A stretch of 57,367 bases of DNA from Gammaproteobacteria bacterium (GCA_022820625.1 JAJEFE010000076.1:1-57367); one strand, 5' to 3'. Counted from the stretch's first letter, positions 49,048 through 57,367 are shown. Numbers and translations are program-made. Notes: a model not told the origin generated them from the sequence alone.

Positions 49048-50222
49048 TCACGCCCCATGGGGCGGATGCCCTGAACCCCCGGTATGTTTCTGACGGCGCA
49101 TACCGAAGCGAGTTGCTCGCGGAGGCCGAATCGCTCCCGTCCCTGGTCCTCAACTCGGCGGCGGCCGCCAACGCCGTCATGTTGGGCGGCGGTTACTTTT
49201 CCCCGCTCGACGGCTTTATGAACCTCGCTGACGCCATGAGCGTCGCCGTTTCGATGCAGACCGGCGACGGGCTATTCTGGCCTGTACCGATACTGAATCT
49301 GTGCGCGGACGTGGGCGGCATCGAGGTGGCCCGGCGCATCGCTCTTCGCGACCCCAACGTGCCTGGCGAACCGGTACTCGCGGTGATGGAGGTGGCAAGC
49401 ATCGAAGCCGCCAGCAACAATCAACTGGATACCATGATCCAGGCAGTTTTCGGCACAACCGACGACGGCCACCCGGGCGTCGCCGAGTTCCGCAGTCTCG
49501 GCCGCTACTGCGTGTCGGGGCCGATCGATGTCCTCAACTTCAGTTACTTCGAGCGGGATTTCCCGGATACGTTTCGAACGGCGGTCCATATTCGCGCCGA
49601 GATCGGCCGGCTGGGCTGGGAAACGTCGGTGGCGTTTCAGACCCGCAACCCCATGCATCTCGCGCACGAGACGCTGTGCCGGATGGCCATGGAGCGTCTG
49701 GACGCCGATGGCCTCGTCATCCACATGTTGCTGGGCAAGCTCAAACCGGGCGACACTCCGGGCGGAGTTCGCGATGCCTGCATTCGCAAGATGGTGCAAC
49801 TTGCCTTCCCGGCCGATACCGTGATGGTGACGGGCTACGGCTTTGACATGCTCTATGCGGGTCCGCGCGAGGCGCTGCTGCATGCCCTGTTCCGGCAAAA
49901 TATGGGCATCACGCATCTCATAGTGGGCCGCGACCATGCCGGTGTCGGCGACTACTACGGGCCGTTCGACTCTCAGGCCATCTTCGAACGGATTCCCCCG
50001 GACGCACTGGAAATCGACATTTTTCCCGCCGACCACGTAGCCTGGTCGAAGAAACTCGGGCGGGTAATCATGATGCGCGAGGCGCCCGATCATGCGCCGG
50101 ACGACTATCTGGTGCTCTCGGGTACCAACCTGCGGGAGCTACTGCAGAATGGCATCCATCCCCCGCCGGAAATCACGCGGCCGGAAGTGGCCGATATTCT
50201 GATGGACTACTACAGCCGCTGA
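49044..50222 (+). CDS. sat: Sulfate adenylyltransferase
   Basis: This 392-residue ATP sulfurylase of the homomeric Sat type makes APS from sulfate and ATP in the cytoplasm. The active site shows in FQTRNPMHLAHE and in ITHLIVGRDHAGVGDYYGPF. LSGTNLRELL near the C-terminus is also typical. It has no fused APS kinase domain; that activity is supplied by cysC just upstream. Translation begins at GTG 49044, overlapping the cysC stop by four bases. The homomeric type differs from the CysDN pair commonly used for assimilation. It also occurs in sulfur oxidisers and dissimilatory pathways, but none of their other genes are here. Confidence 0.95.
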   Translation: MITPHGADALNPRYVSDGAYRSELLAEAESLPSLVLNSAAAANAVMLGGGYFSPLDGFMNLADAMSVAVSMQTGDGLFWPVPILNLCADVGGIEVARRIALRDPNVPGEPVLAVMEVASIEAASNNQLDTMIQAVFGTTDDGHPGVAEFRSLGRYCVSGPIDVLNFSYFERDFPDTFRTAVHIRAEIGRLGWETSVAFQTRNPMHLAHETLCRMAMERLDADGLVIHMLLGKLKPGDTPGGVRDACIRKMVQLAFPADTVMVTGYGFDMLYAGPREALLHALFRQNMGITHLIVGRDHAGVGDYYGPFDSQAIFERIPPDALEIDIFPADHVAWSKKLGRVIMMREAPDHAPDDYLVLSGTNLRELLQNGIHPPPEITRPEVADILMDYYSR

Positions 50223-50277
50223 TTTCGAACAGGTTGCGCTCCTGGCATTCTCATCAGGCTCCAAGGCCGCTTGTCCG

Positions 50278-51411
50278 TCAGCCCGCTGAGTTCACCACGC
50301 CGACGATGCGCCGGACCACCGCGAGCAATTCCGCGCCGGTGCCGCAATCGATGATCGCATCGCCCACCTCCACCAGACGCTCCGGCTCCGTAACGCCCGC
50401 CAGCAGAGCCGACAGGCGTTCGCCCGCATCGGCGCCGAACCGGCGCCCCGCCAAGTTCGCCAGCAGGCTCCGGTCAAATTCAAGGCCCTCGGTGCGGCCC
50501 TCCGCACGGCCTTGCGTTAGACCCTGCTCCATGCCCCGCTCCATGCCCCGCTCCATGCCCTGCTCCATGCCCCGCTCCATCGCCCGCGCAAAGATCTGCG
50601 CCTCTCTCTTCCGATTGCGCTCCTTCCACCTCTCAGCCGCCAACGATCCCATCGCCACTACCTCTCCCGCATTCTCCATTCGGTCCAACTCGCGGCGTAG
50701 CGCCTCGTCCCCGCCCGCGAACAGTCCGTAGTTATCGTCCAACGACCACCGCAGCCACGCGGCGAACGCCTGCCGCAGTTCCGCATGCTCAGCGCCGGCC
50801 AGCACCGCCTCCACGCGGTGCAGAATCGGCAGCTTCTCCTCCAACATGGCCTGTTCCAGCGCCACCTGCAAACCGACCGCGTTGTGCTCCGGCACGCCAC
50901 CGGTCTCCGCCCGCTGCATGTCCAGCAGCACGTAACGGTTCGACGGCTGCAGCTTCGCCAGTTCCTCTGCCGTCGGAACAATCAGCTCCGAAACATCCGG
51001 CGGCGCCGTCCAGCGCGGATGCCCATTGTAGACCACGAAGGGGATGACCGGCGGCAGCGGCGCCCCCGGCGGCTCTTCGCCGCCGGACCCCTCCCTCCAA
51101 CGCAGCAGACCCTCCCAGGCGAGTCCGGTGTAGGTCAGCACACGCAACGCCATGTGCCAGTCCACGCGGGACTGGAACTCCATCAGCACGAGCACGTAAA
51201 CCCAGCCGCCGTCCGGCGCCGCGCGGGCGCGCAACCGCCACATCTTGTCGCCCTCGCGCCGCTGTAGTCCCCGCCCGACGTGCGACGCCGGCAGTGGCTC
51301 CAGTGTGGCGAAGTCGAAGCCGGGCCACGCCCCGTCCGGCAGGAACCCGCGCAGCAGGTCCGCGACCATGTGCGGGTGCGAGTACAGTAGTTTGTGGGCG
51401 GCGTCGTGCAT
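50278..51411 (-). CDS. Rpn/YhgA-like recombination-promoting nuclease (PD-(D/E)XK)
   Basis: This 377-residue protein is of the Rpn family, formerly annotated as YhgA-like transposases. The N-terminal part has MHDAAHKLLYSHPHMVADLL and the nuclease-like core with VLVLMEFQSRVDWHMALRVL (E-x-Q in a PD-(D/E)XK-type fold), then VIPFVVYNGHPRW. The C-terminal part has a basic helix and a Met-Glu-x-Gly repeat (ERGMEQGMERGMERGMEQG) that is repeated at DNA level. Rpn proteins are DNA endonucleases that promote RecA-independent recombination and may act in phage defence. The start at 51411 has no strong ribosome-binding site. Repeat copy C lies about 120 bp upstream. Confidence 0.85.
   Translation of the reverse strand: MHDAAHKLLYSHPHMVADLLRGFLPDGAWPGFDFATLEPLPASHVGRGLQRREGDKMWRLRARAAPDGGWVYVLVLMEFQSRVDWHMALRVLTYTGLAWEGLLRWREGSGGEEPPGAPLPPVIPFVVYNGHPRWTAPPDVSELIVPTAEELAKLQPSNRYVLLDMQRAETGGVPEHNAVGLQVALEQAMLEEKLPILHRVEAVLAGAEHAELRQAFAAWLRWSLDDNYGLFAGGDEALRRELDRMENAGEVVAMGSLAAERWKERNRKREAQIFARAMERGMEQGMERGMERGMEQGLTQGRAEGRTEGLEFDRSLLANLAGRRFGADAGERLSALLAGVTEPERLVEVGDAIIDCGTGAELLAVVRRIVGVVNSAG
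50524..50580. repeat. 12-bp tandem repeat inside the Rpn gene
   Basis: Units of the type C[CT]GCTCCATGCC repeat almost perfectly 4.75 times and code, on the minus strand, for M-E-R/Q-G units. The tract can change in number without a frameshift, altering the length of the C-terminal linker. Confidence 0.85.
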
Positions 51412-51782
51412 GGGGTCCGTCCAAGAATCGGTCGATGAGCCTGGGGCGCGTGGTCGAGTGCCACGATTGTATGGACCGGAACTCCCACTGGGGCATGACA
51501 TTTCTGGGCGGAATCGGAAGATTTGCGGTACTAGTGCTCCATCAACCTTATAACGCCGTATCAGCGCGTTCACATTAATTGCCACCCGCTTCATTTGCCC
51601 TGACGCATTCGCCGATTGCCGCCGATTCTCGCTACTGCAACACTTCAGCAGTGCCCGATTTGGTAATTCACGAACTGTATGGACCGGCCCGCATATCGGT
51701 ATCGTTATACGAAGGTCGCCGAAGACCGGAAACGAACGCCGACCTACCGTGCGGCCCCGGACGCTGCGCGGTAGCGCCGTCT
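51412..51782. other. 371 bp intergenic region with repeat copy C
   Basis: No gene was recognised here. It holds repeat copy C and two copies of TGTATGGACCGG (51468-51479 and 51676-51687), which bracket about 200 bp including the repeat. No terminator or promoter is convincing. Confidence 0.5.
51531..51568 (-). repeat. Dispersed intergenic repeat, copy C
   Basis: Read on the minus strand it starts GCTGATACGGCGTTATAAG and ends GTTGATGGAGCACTAGTA. It aligns without gaps to copies A and B and is the only copy in the opposite orientation. Confidence 0.7.
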
Positions 51783-53306
51783 CTATTGATTCGTCCTCTC
51801 CAACGAGTCCGCTCGGGCCCGCACCTTCCGGGGAAGCAAGGTCGAACCGGCGACAGCGATCGCCAGGTTGGGAATCAATGCGACGAGGCCCGGATGGAAA
51901 CCGGCGACCTTGGCGCCCTCCACAAAGGGGAAATCGCCGAATGCCAGCATCAGGGAAAGAGCCACTCCGACCAGGAAACCCACCGCCGTCGCCCCCCCGC
52001 GCAGGCCCTTCCACCGCATGCCGAGCATGAACGCCGGGACCATCTGTACCAGCAGGTCGAACTTGCGGTCGATAATCTGAATCAGGGTGGCCTGTTCGCG
52101 CAGCGCTATGGCCAATCCGACCAGCAGGGCCAGGAGAATCCAGGAACAGAGCTTGCCGACGCGAGTCAGTTGACCCTCCGTAGCGTCGGGCCGCACGATC
52201 ACGCCGTAGATGTCCTTGCTCACCATGGAAGAGATGGACAGCAGGGCCGAGTCCGCCGTTGACATCATCGCCGCCAGGACGGCGCAGATGAGCAGGACCA
52301 CCAGCCAGTAGCCGAACAGGGACGCCAGTTGCACCTCCTGCATCATGCGCCCGAGCACCTGGTCCGCGGCCGGTCCGCTCAGGCCCTCCACGTGGGCCAG
52401 GCCCATGGTCCCGGCGACGAAGATGAATCCGATCGCCACAAAGGGCATGAACGCCATCCAGGCGATGCTGCGGTTGAGCACGGCCATGCTTCGGGCCGCA
52501 TAGACGCGCTGTATCGCGTGGGGATAAAGCGCAGCGCCGAAACCGACGACCAGGACGTAGCTGAGCCATTCGCGGGCCTGGGCGGCATTGGGCGGCGCCG
52601 CAAGCCCGGTACCGGCGGCAGCGTCCCGGGCCTGTATCAGCCGCGTGGCCTGTTCCAGCGAGCCGAACTGCAGGAACAGCATGACCAGCAGCGCCGCCAG
52701 TCCGAGCAGCAGCAACACGCCCTGGATGGTGTCGGTCCAGGCCACTGCGCGCAGCCCGCCCAGGGTGCCGTAGATGACCATGATCAGCGCCAGCACGATC
52801 ACGCCGAACGCGAAGGCGACCGCGGGGTCGACGGTGGCCAGGCCCTCCATGGCGCGTCCCATGGCCATGAGTTGCGCCACCAGGTAGTTGCTCAGGGCCA
52901 CGCACATGACGAGAGCGCAACTCACCGACAACAGGCGCGAGTCGTATCGATCCTGCAGGTAGTCGACGGGCGTCACGTAGCCCCGCCGGTCCGCCAGCCG
53001 CTTCAGCGCCGGTGCGAAAAACTGATAGACCACCACGATGGCGAGCATGAAGTGCAGGCTGTAGATGAAGACGAAACCCTGGCGGTAGATGCTCCCGGTA
53101 AAGGCGAAGAACGTATTGCCGCTGTAGGTGGTCGCGAACAGGGTAAGGAACAGTACGACGAAACCGATGCCCCGGCCGCCGAGATAGAAGTCGGTCAGCG
53201 TGTTTTCCCGGCGCGCCCGCCTGGCAATGTAACCCACCCCTATCAGGCTGCCCAGGTAGGCGATCACGACGGTCCACGCCAGGGGGCCGAGGGGCAGAAG
53301 CTCCAT
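51783..53306 (-). CDS. Sodium:solute symporter (SSS family)
   Basis: This 507-residue symporter has about 13 membrane helices. SSS features include DFYLGGRGIGFVVLFLTLFA, ATTYSGNTFFAFTGSIYRQG, a TLGGLRAVAWTDTIQGVLLL segment (the family signature) and AAMMSTADSALLSISSMVSK with the sodium-site Ser/Asp. The G-R-G and T-x-Y-S-G-N pattern fits carriers for organic acids or pantothenate-like solutes. The start at 53306 overlaps the stop of the small upstream gene by one base (TGATG), so the two are coupled. The 27 extra upstream codons in the same frame belong to that overlap region and are not used. Confidence 0.92.
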   Translation of the reverse strand: MELLPLGPLAWTVVIAYLGSLIGVGYIARRARRENTLTDFYLGGRGIGFVVLFLTLFATTYSGNTFFAFTGSIYRQGFVFIYSLHFMLAIVVVYQFFAPALKRLADRRGYVTPVDYLQDRYDSRLLSVSCALVMCVALSNYLVAQLMAMGRAMEGLATVDPAVAFAFGVIVLALIMVIYGTLGGLRAVAWTDTIQGVLLLLGLAALLVMLFLQFGSLEQATRLIQARDAAAGTGLAAPPNAAQAREWLSYVLVVGFGAALYPHAIQRVYAARSMAVLNRSIAWMAFMPFVAIGFIFVAGTMGLAHVEGLSGPAADQVLGRMMQEVQLASLFGYWLVVLLICAVLAAMMSTADSALLSISSMVSKDIYGVIVRPDATEGQLTRVGKLCSWILLALLVGLAIALREQATLIQIIDRKFDLLVQMVPAFMLGMRWKGLRGGATAVGFLVGVALSLMLAFGDFPFVEGAKVAGFHPGLVALIPNLAIAVAGSTLLPRKVRARADSLERTNQ

Positions 53307-53491
53307 CACGGCGGGTGCTCCCGGCGCATGCACCACGCGGTGTAGAGGGCGGCCGCCAGTCCGGCCAGCACCGCTGCCAGAACCCATGCAGGCAAGCCCA
53401 GCACGATGCGCCCGCCATCATCGGGCCAGTACCAGGGGATGCCGATCGCAAGCAGCAGGCAGTAAACGGCGATGCGGACGACAACGCTCAA
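53306..53491 (-). CDS. Small membrane partner of the symporter (DUF3311-like)
   Basis: This 61-residue protein has two membrane helices (about 5-20, IAVYCLLLAIGIPWYW; about 33-52, LPAWVLAAVLAGLAAALYTA). Small proteins of this type (DUF3311/YhdT-like) occur just upstream of SSS symporters and are thought to be their partners. The stop overlaps the symporter start by one base. The only usable start is TTG 53491; GGAGG lies rather far upstream (14 bases), so the exact start is uncertain. Confidence 0.7.
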   Translation of the reverse strand: MSVVVRIAVYCLLLAIGIPWYWPDDGGRIVLGLPAWVLAAVLAGLAAALYTAWCMRREHPP

Positions 53492-53584
53492 GTGGTTTGA
53501 GTCAACCTCCGGACAAGCAGCCCCGCGACATCCGTGAAATTCTGGTTCGAGCCGCGCCGACAGATGCGGCCCTCCCGTTACGGA

Positions 53585-55078
53585 TCAACGCATCGTCATG
53601 CTCTCGGCGCGGGCGCGATTCAGGCCGGTCAGGGACCGCTCGCGGCCAACCGCATTGCGCAGCGAAAGCTCGTAATACTCCACGGCCTTCTGCCGATCAC
53701 CGAGCGCCAAGTAGATATCCGCCAGCAACTCAGCCATGGGTTGAACGGGTATCGCTGGACCGTAGTCGTGGGGCAATTCGCTTTCCAGGTCCGTCGCCTG
53801 CCGGATCAGCGCCAGGGCGCGGTCGGAATTGCCCGAGGCGAATTCGATCTGCCCTTCCAGTGCCAGGCGCAGCAGGTGCGGCGACGCCAACCGGTCGTCG
53901 TTGGTGGCCTTCGGCTCTTCACCGCCCATGACCGCGAGCGCACCCCTGGCCCCATCCAGGTCGCCCCGATTGAGCGCAACCAGACCCTGGACGTAGTAGT
54001 CGGTGGCGACGGACAAAGGACTAAGACCCGCAAGACCGATCTCCACGTCGGCGTAGTGGCTGTCCCATTCCTGGGTATCCACAATATACGATGCGCGCGC
54101 GGACACGAAGTTGCTGCGTGGGAACGGGCTGTCGCTGCCGTACATCTCCACCTGTTTCTCGATCAGTGCCAGCCGCTCCCGGGCCCGTTCCCGTTCGCCC
54201 TGCTGGGTGAGGCTGTAGATCAGCCAAGTCAGGGCATGATAGCCCTGGTTGTCGTACAGGTCCTCCGGGCTGTCCTGCCGGGCCCTCGATTCCTCGAACG
54301 AGCGAATGTTTCGGTCGGTGCCCTCCTCCCACATGCCCAGGGCAAAGTAGATGTGCGAGCCCATGTGCAGGGCGTGCACAGCCGAAGGCGCGACGCGGAT
54401 GTAGTCGCGGGCCATCCTCAACCCCAGCGGCGCATGGATCGGATCGTCGTAACTATGAATAGCGTAGTGCAGCGCGCCGGGATGCAACGGGTTTTTCTCC
54501 AGGATATCTTCGGCGATTGCGCCCGCGCGCATGTAGTTGGCGAAGTCGCGGCCGTTGGACACCACGAGGATGGACAGTGCGTAGAGTGCCGCCGCGTCCA
54601 GGTCGTCCGGGTAGTTCTCGTGCAGCGCCCTGAGCGCGTCGGAATAGGCGAGGTTTCGTTCGTCCTGAGCGCCTTCCCCGAACAGGATCTCGATGGTTGC
54701 CAGGTAGTCCTTCTCCCGCTGGGTCTGCATCCGCGCCGCCCGTGCCTCCGGCGTGGGACCCAGCCGCTGCAGAACGGCACGGGATTGTTCCAGATCGTAC
54801 CGGCGCCAGAACGTGTGTTCCCAGGTCAATGCTTCGCCCCAATAGGCCATGCCGAAATCCGGATCGATGGCCAGCGCCTCCTGGAACGAGGCGCGCGCGT
54901 CGGGGTATTCGAAATTGTGCAATTGCAGCAGGCCGCGCAGAAAGGCCGGCTGGGCCTCGGCGGCGCCCGTGGCCTCGAATTCCGTCATCCCGTAGTCCTG
55001 CTGGGCGTGTGCGGCGAGGGACAGCAACACGGACCCCAGAGTCAATCCGAATATTCGAGCAGTTATCATTGGTCTCAT
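53585..55078 (-). CDS. Exported TPR-repeat protein
   Basis: This 497-residue protein has a signal peptide (TARIFGLTLGSVLLSLAAHA, cut before QQDYG). Helical tetratricopeptide-like repeats run through most of its length, for example FLRGLLQLHNFEYPDARASF, FQEALAIDPDFGMAYWGEA, EDILEKNPLHPGALHYAI and LADIYLALGDRQKAVEYYE. H-x-x-x-S-H-I-Y and W-G-E-A-L-T-W patterns are shared by a family of secreted TPR proteins common in proteobacteria that lack a known function. No catalytic motif was seen. The start at 55078 has GGGAGA five bases upstream and gives the signal peptide. It is divergent from the cytochrome/beta-propeller gene. Confidence 0.85.
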   Translation of the reverse strand: MRPMITARIFGLTLGSVLLSLAAHAQQDYGMTEFEATGAAEAQPAFLRGLLQLHNFEYPDARASFQEALAIDPDFGMAYWGEALTWEHTFWRRYDLEQSRAVLQRLGPTPEARAARMQTQREKDYLATIEILFGEGAQDERNLAYSDALRALHENYPDDLDAAALYALSILVVSNGRDFANYMRAGAIAEDILEKNPLHPGALHYAIHSYDDPIHAPLGLRMARDYIRVAPSAVHALHMGSHIYFALGMWEEGTDRNIRSFEESRARQDSPEDLYDNQGYHALTWLIYSLTQQGERERARERLALIEKQVEMYGSDSPFPRSNFVSARASYIVDTQEWDSHYADVEIGLAGLSPLSVATDYYVQGLVALNRGDLDGARGALAVMGGEEPKATNDDRLASPHLLRLALEGQIEFASGNSDRALALIRQATDLESELPHDYGPAIPVQPMAELLADIYLALGDRQKAVEYYELSLRNAVGRERSLTGLNRARAESMTMR

Positions 55079-55209
55079 CAGACTCTCCCGCGAATGGCTG
55101 TTCGGTGAAAAGCGAGCTTGTTCTCCCCTGCGCGCCATGAGACTGCGCTCCGGCGCCAGGCCAAGGATAACCGACGCTGCCCGGCTTTCCCATCCGTTGC
55201 TGGTTCCAA

Positions 55210-55247
55210 CTGGTACGTCATGATCAGTTGGATGCAGCACTGGCATT
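55210..55247 (+). repeat. Dispersed intergenic repeat, diverged copy D
   Basis: ACTGGTACGTCATGATCAG and TTGGATGCAGCACTGGCA correspond to the copies A-C with several substitutions and a two-base gap. The relation is likely but weaker than among A, B and C. Confidence 0.45.
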
Positions 55248-55290
55248 CGCCTTGTTTCGGTTGATGCAGTTTGTCCCGCCAACCCCGCGA

Positions 55291-55310
55291 CAACCGGCCC
55301 GAGCCGGTTG
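55291..55310. promoter_or_regulatory. Inverted repeat upstream of the cytochrome/propeller gene
   Basis: CAACCGGC-CCGA-GCCGGTTG is a perfect eight-base inverted repeat about 100 bp before ATG 55408. It could be an operator or an RNA hairpin in the leader; there is no T tract after it. Confidence 0.4.
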
Positions 55311-55407
55311 CATTGCGAATTCCGCGACAGCCACCAGCTTGCCAAGAACTACACCACAGGACATTATCCGGATAGAAAACACAATAGTCCGAACGACGAG
55401 GCGCGCC

Positions 55408-57160
55408 ATGCACAAGCGACTTCCGGCCCTTTTTCCGACGATCCTGCTACTGTCCTGCACCGGCGGCTCCGTCGACGACGAGCTGACCGTGGCCGAACTC
55501 TCCGAACACGGCCGCGAGCTGTACTTTCTCGCCGACTCCTGCGTGGAATGCCACGGGGCGGATGGCAGCGGCGGCCTGGCCGCCCCCCCCCCTGGACGCC
55601 GGCATCACGCCCCGCGCCATCGACTACCAGCTTCGGACCAACCCCGAGATGGCCGAGTTGGCCGATACGCTCCAGGCGACGCAGCAGGATTTGCTGGCCT
55701 TGTCCGTCTACATCAGGGAACTGACGGGCGACCCGGCGGATTCAGTCGCGGTGGCCGCGCTTGCGGCGGAGGCCCCGATTGCCGAGGCGGGCGAACCGGC
55801 CGCGGAGCAGTCCGCCGCCGCGGGGGTCGTCACGGGAAGCGAACGCCTCGCCATGCTCAAGGCCGTCGAGGACTTTTCGGTGGTCGTGGATACCTGGGAG
55901 CGGCGTGCCGGAGAAGGCAGCCTGATGCGAACCTACGAAGTCTCAGTGGCCGCCGAGTTCGATCCGGGGGAGCCGAAGTTCACCCCCGAGCCCGGCAAGA
56001 CCTACTTCTACGAGAATACCGGCACCCGGGGCACGCGCAACGTCCAGACCGGTGAAACCTTCTCGCCCGAGGGGATGAAGGTCGTGGTGGGCGACGCCGA
56101 AACCCGTGAAGTCATTGCGTCCTACGAAATCGCTCCCGAGCTGCGCAGCTCAATGCACTCCACGGCGGTCAGCCCGGATGGACGCTACGTCTACATCTCC
56201 GGGGCGTCGCCGAGCGCCGAGACAGAGCCGCAAGGCGCTTCGCCGGGCCTGTCCCGCGCTGCCTCGAGCGTGCTCAAGGTCGATGCCCTCACGCTGCAGC
56301 CGGTCAGGCAGCTGTCAGTCGGTGGACGCATGCACCATGCGCAGGTCTTCCAGGATCGTTACATGCTGATCGACACGTTCGCCCAGGATCCGGATGGACT
56401 GACGGCGTATCTCTTCGACCCGGAAACGGATCAGATCATCGGCGGCGTCCACGAGGAGGACCTGGGAGGCAACGCCTACACGGCGTGGACCGACAACGAG
56501 TTCATCTACATCATAATGGAGCCCTCGGGCTACGGGTTCCAGGCCGCCCGCAGGCACATGTACGGCGAACTGACCGTGGTGCCCACGTCCTGGGTGGCCC
56601 GGCTGGACCCGGAAACCTGGGAAGTCCTGCAGGAGTACCCGCACCCCGGCCACCGCGCCGACTGGATCTGCTTCGATCACGACGGCAGCCACATGTACGT
56701 GCCGGCCACCGGCAACAACGTCGTGACTCGCATCAATACCGAAACCGGCGAGATCTCATGGACGCGCCCGACCGGTCCCGGCCCCTACGGCTGCGCCGTC
56801 AACGCCGACTCGAGCGAAGTCTGGATCGCCGACAAGGGCGAGTCCACGGGCATGGTAGGCGGGCGTACCGTCACCGTTTACGAAACCGAGTCCGGCAGGA
56901 GCGTCGACACCTTGTTCTCGGCGTACCACGTCGATCACATCCTGCTGTCGCCCGACGGCAGCGAGTTCTGGGCGACCAGCAACTACGAGGGCGCCATCTA
57001 CGTCTTCGATGCCTACACGCGCGAGCAGAAGGACATCATCGACATTCCGGGCGGCGGCGACCTCCACGGCCTGGTCTGGGTCAACTACGACGACGACGGC
57101 GTCGGACGGGTGGTCCGCGATCAGGGCGGTTTCCACAATGGGGCCACGCCCGGCGGATAG
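55408..57160 (+). pseudogene. Cytochrome c / beta-propeller lipoprotein, frame interrupted at a ten-C tract
   Basis: The first frame (55408 to about 55590) codes a lipoprotein signal with a lipobox (ILLLSC, then TGG) and a cytochrome c start with CVECH and GADGSGGLAAPP. The rest lies one frame on (about 55583-57160): LDAGITPRAIDYQL, the end of the cytochrome domain, an Ala/Glu-rich linker, and a YVTN/NHL-type beta-propeller of about 420 residues. Propeller cues are STAVSPDGRYVYISGAS, HMYVPATGNNVVTRINTETG, SEVWIADKG and ILLSPDGSEFWATSNYEG. The frame changes at ten C (55583-55592). Nine would join the two halves in frame, so this is a sequencing error, a real disruption or a slippery phase-variable tract. 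GAGG stands six bases before the ATG. The intact product would be a periplasmic, membrane-anchored heme protein with a sensor- or enzyme-like propeller. Confidence 0.8.
55583..55592 (+). repeat. Ten-C homopolymer inside the cytochrome domain
   Basis: The run of ten C lies between the GSGGLA codons and the LDAGI codons. It is the exact place of the frame change and is long enough for slippage in replication or sequencing. Confidence 0.9.
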
Positions 57161-57367
57161 ACGGCGGACAGCGGCCCGTTTCCCGCGCGGAATCCACCGC
57201 GGCGGTTCAGCGGCGGCGGAGCAGTCCGGCTGCTGATATGGATTGACCTGTCAATAACTGATTATCTATCCCGTCTCTTCTTCATGAAACGATAATTGTT
57301 GCTGGTCCTGTGGAGTTTGTGGGCGAGAGGCACGCGAATGTGGGCAGGCGGTGGGCAACGCGCCAGC
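57161..57367. other. Right-end intergenic segment
   Basis: The last 207 bases hold no recognised gene or terminator. From about 57240 the composition turns AT-richer, then GTG/GGC-rich. This could be the edge of another accessory element, but nothing can be named. Confidence 0.4.

Larger units (their letters stand above)
55079..55407. other. 329 bp divergent intergenic region
   Basis: No gene was recognised. It holds repeat copy D (55210-55247) and a perfect eight-base inverted repeat (55291-55310). Promoters for both divergent genes must lie here, but no good -35/-10 pair was identified. Confidence 0.5.

Noticed and set aside
50524..50580. CRISPR or REP array
   Set aside because: Twelve-base tandem units without spacers, inside a coding region.
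51412..53484. N-terminal extension of the Rpn frame (about 690 codons)
   Set aside because: It is antisense-free but lies over the symporter in another frame and has no family features; the Rpn N-terminus MHDAAHK is typical and sets the start at 51411.
57161..57367. IS or prophage end at the right edge
   Set aside because: Composition changes, but no transposase, terminal repeat or att-like sequence could be recognised in the available bases.

Overview
The window is a GC-rich, gene-dense bacterial chromosome segment with genes on both strands. No rRNA, tRNA or CRISPR array was recognised. TonB-dependent receptors with EEVVV/EEIVV-type TonB boxes, many Sec signal peptides, c-type cytochromes, a fused pabB-pabC gene and a TRAP solute-binding protein point to a Gram-negative proteobacterium. 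A marine or host-associated gammaproteobacterium is my best guess, but no phylogenetic marker here settles it.

Layout. (1) 1-1.9 kb: accessory debris around a polymorphic-toxin locus. It holds the 3' end of a toxin gene with its overlapping immunity gene, an IS3-type OrfA relic, an RHS fragment and a GIY-YIG/T5orf172 tip. (2) 2-3.8 kb: pabB-pabC fusion. (3) 3.9-11.6 kb: divergent operons encoding secreted proteins built from two domains, DUF6152 (mature N-terminus HH) and a second domain marked by W-D-G-D-T-L-V and two Cys. They lie beside a lectin-esterase, a diheme cytochrome c and an SDR. (4) 11.8-14.6 kb: HisD-family dehydrogenase resembling sulfopropanediol dehydrogenases, a secreted double-ABM protein and a mazEF-type pair. 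(5) 14.7-19.5 kb: SbcC/SbcD-like (YhaN/YhaO-like) pair. (6) 19.6-23.5 kb: TonB receptor and secreted acetamidase/formamidase, divergent from a tiny secreted protein carrying four tandem TonB-box-like motifs. (7) 23.6-27.2 kb: a second cassette of the same secreted families plus two DUF6644-like membrane proteins. (8) 27.2-34.9 kb: large metzincin protease, then a TerC / periplasmic adaptor / ABC exporter operon. (9) 35-40.7 kb: second TonB receptor, orphan TRAP binding protein, SulP transporter. (10) 40.7-47.2 kb: ThDP enzyme, divergent from a secreted metallo-beta-lactamase-fold protein and a 2-hydroxyacid dehydrogenase / MFS / M20 hydrolase operon. (11) 47.3-50.2 kb: acyltransferase, cysC and sat. 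(12) 50.3-57.2 kb: Rpn-type nuclease, sodium symporter with a small partner, a TPR protein and a cytochrome c / beta-propeller lipoprotein interrupted by a ten-C tract.

The most original signals are the following. Eight genes use two secreted domains alone or fused. In all five DUF6152 copies a signal-peptidase motif sits directly before HH, so the mature protein may start with histidine and could form a metal-binding histidine brace. The 111-residue exported protein is largely a tandem array of TonB-box-like motifs. A ~37 bp intergenic repeat is present in three good copies and one diverged copy. Starts were chosen from signal peptides, Shine-Dalgarno sites and overlaps; where ambiguous, this is stated in the entry.
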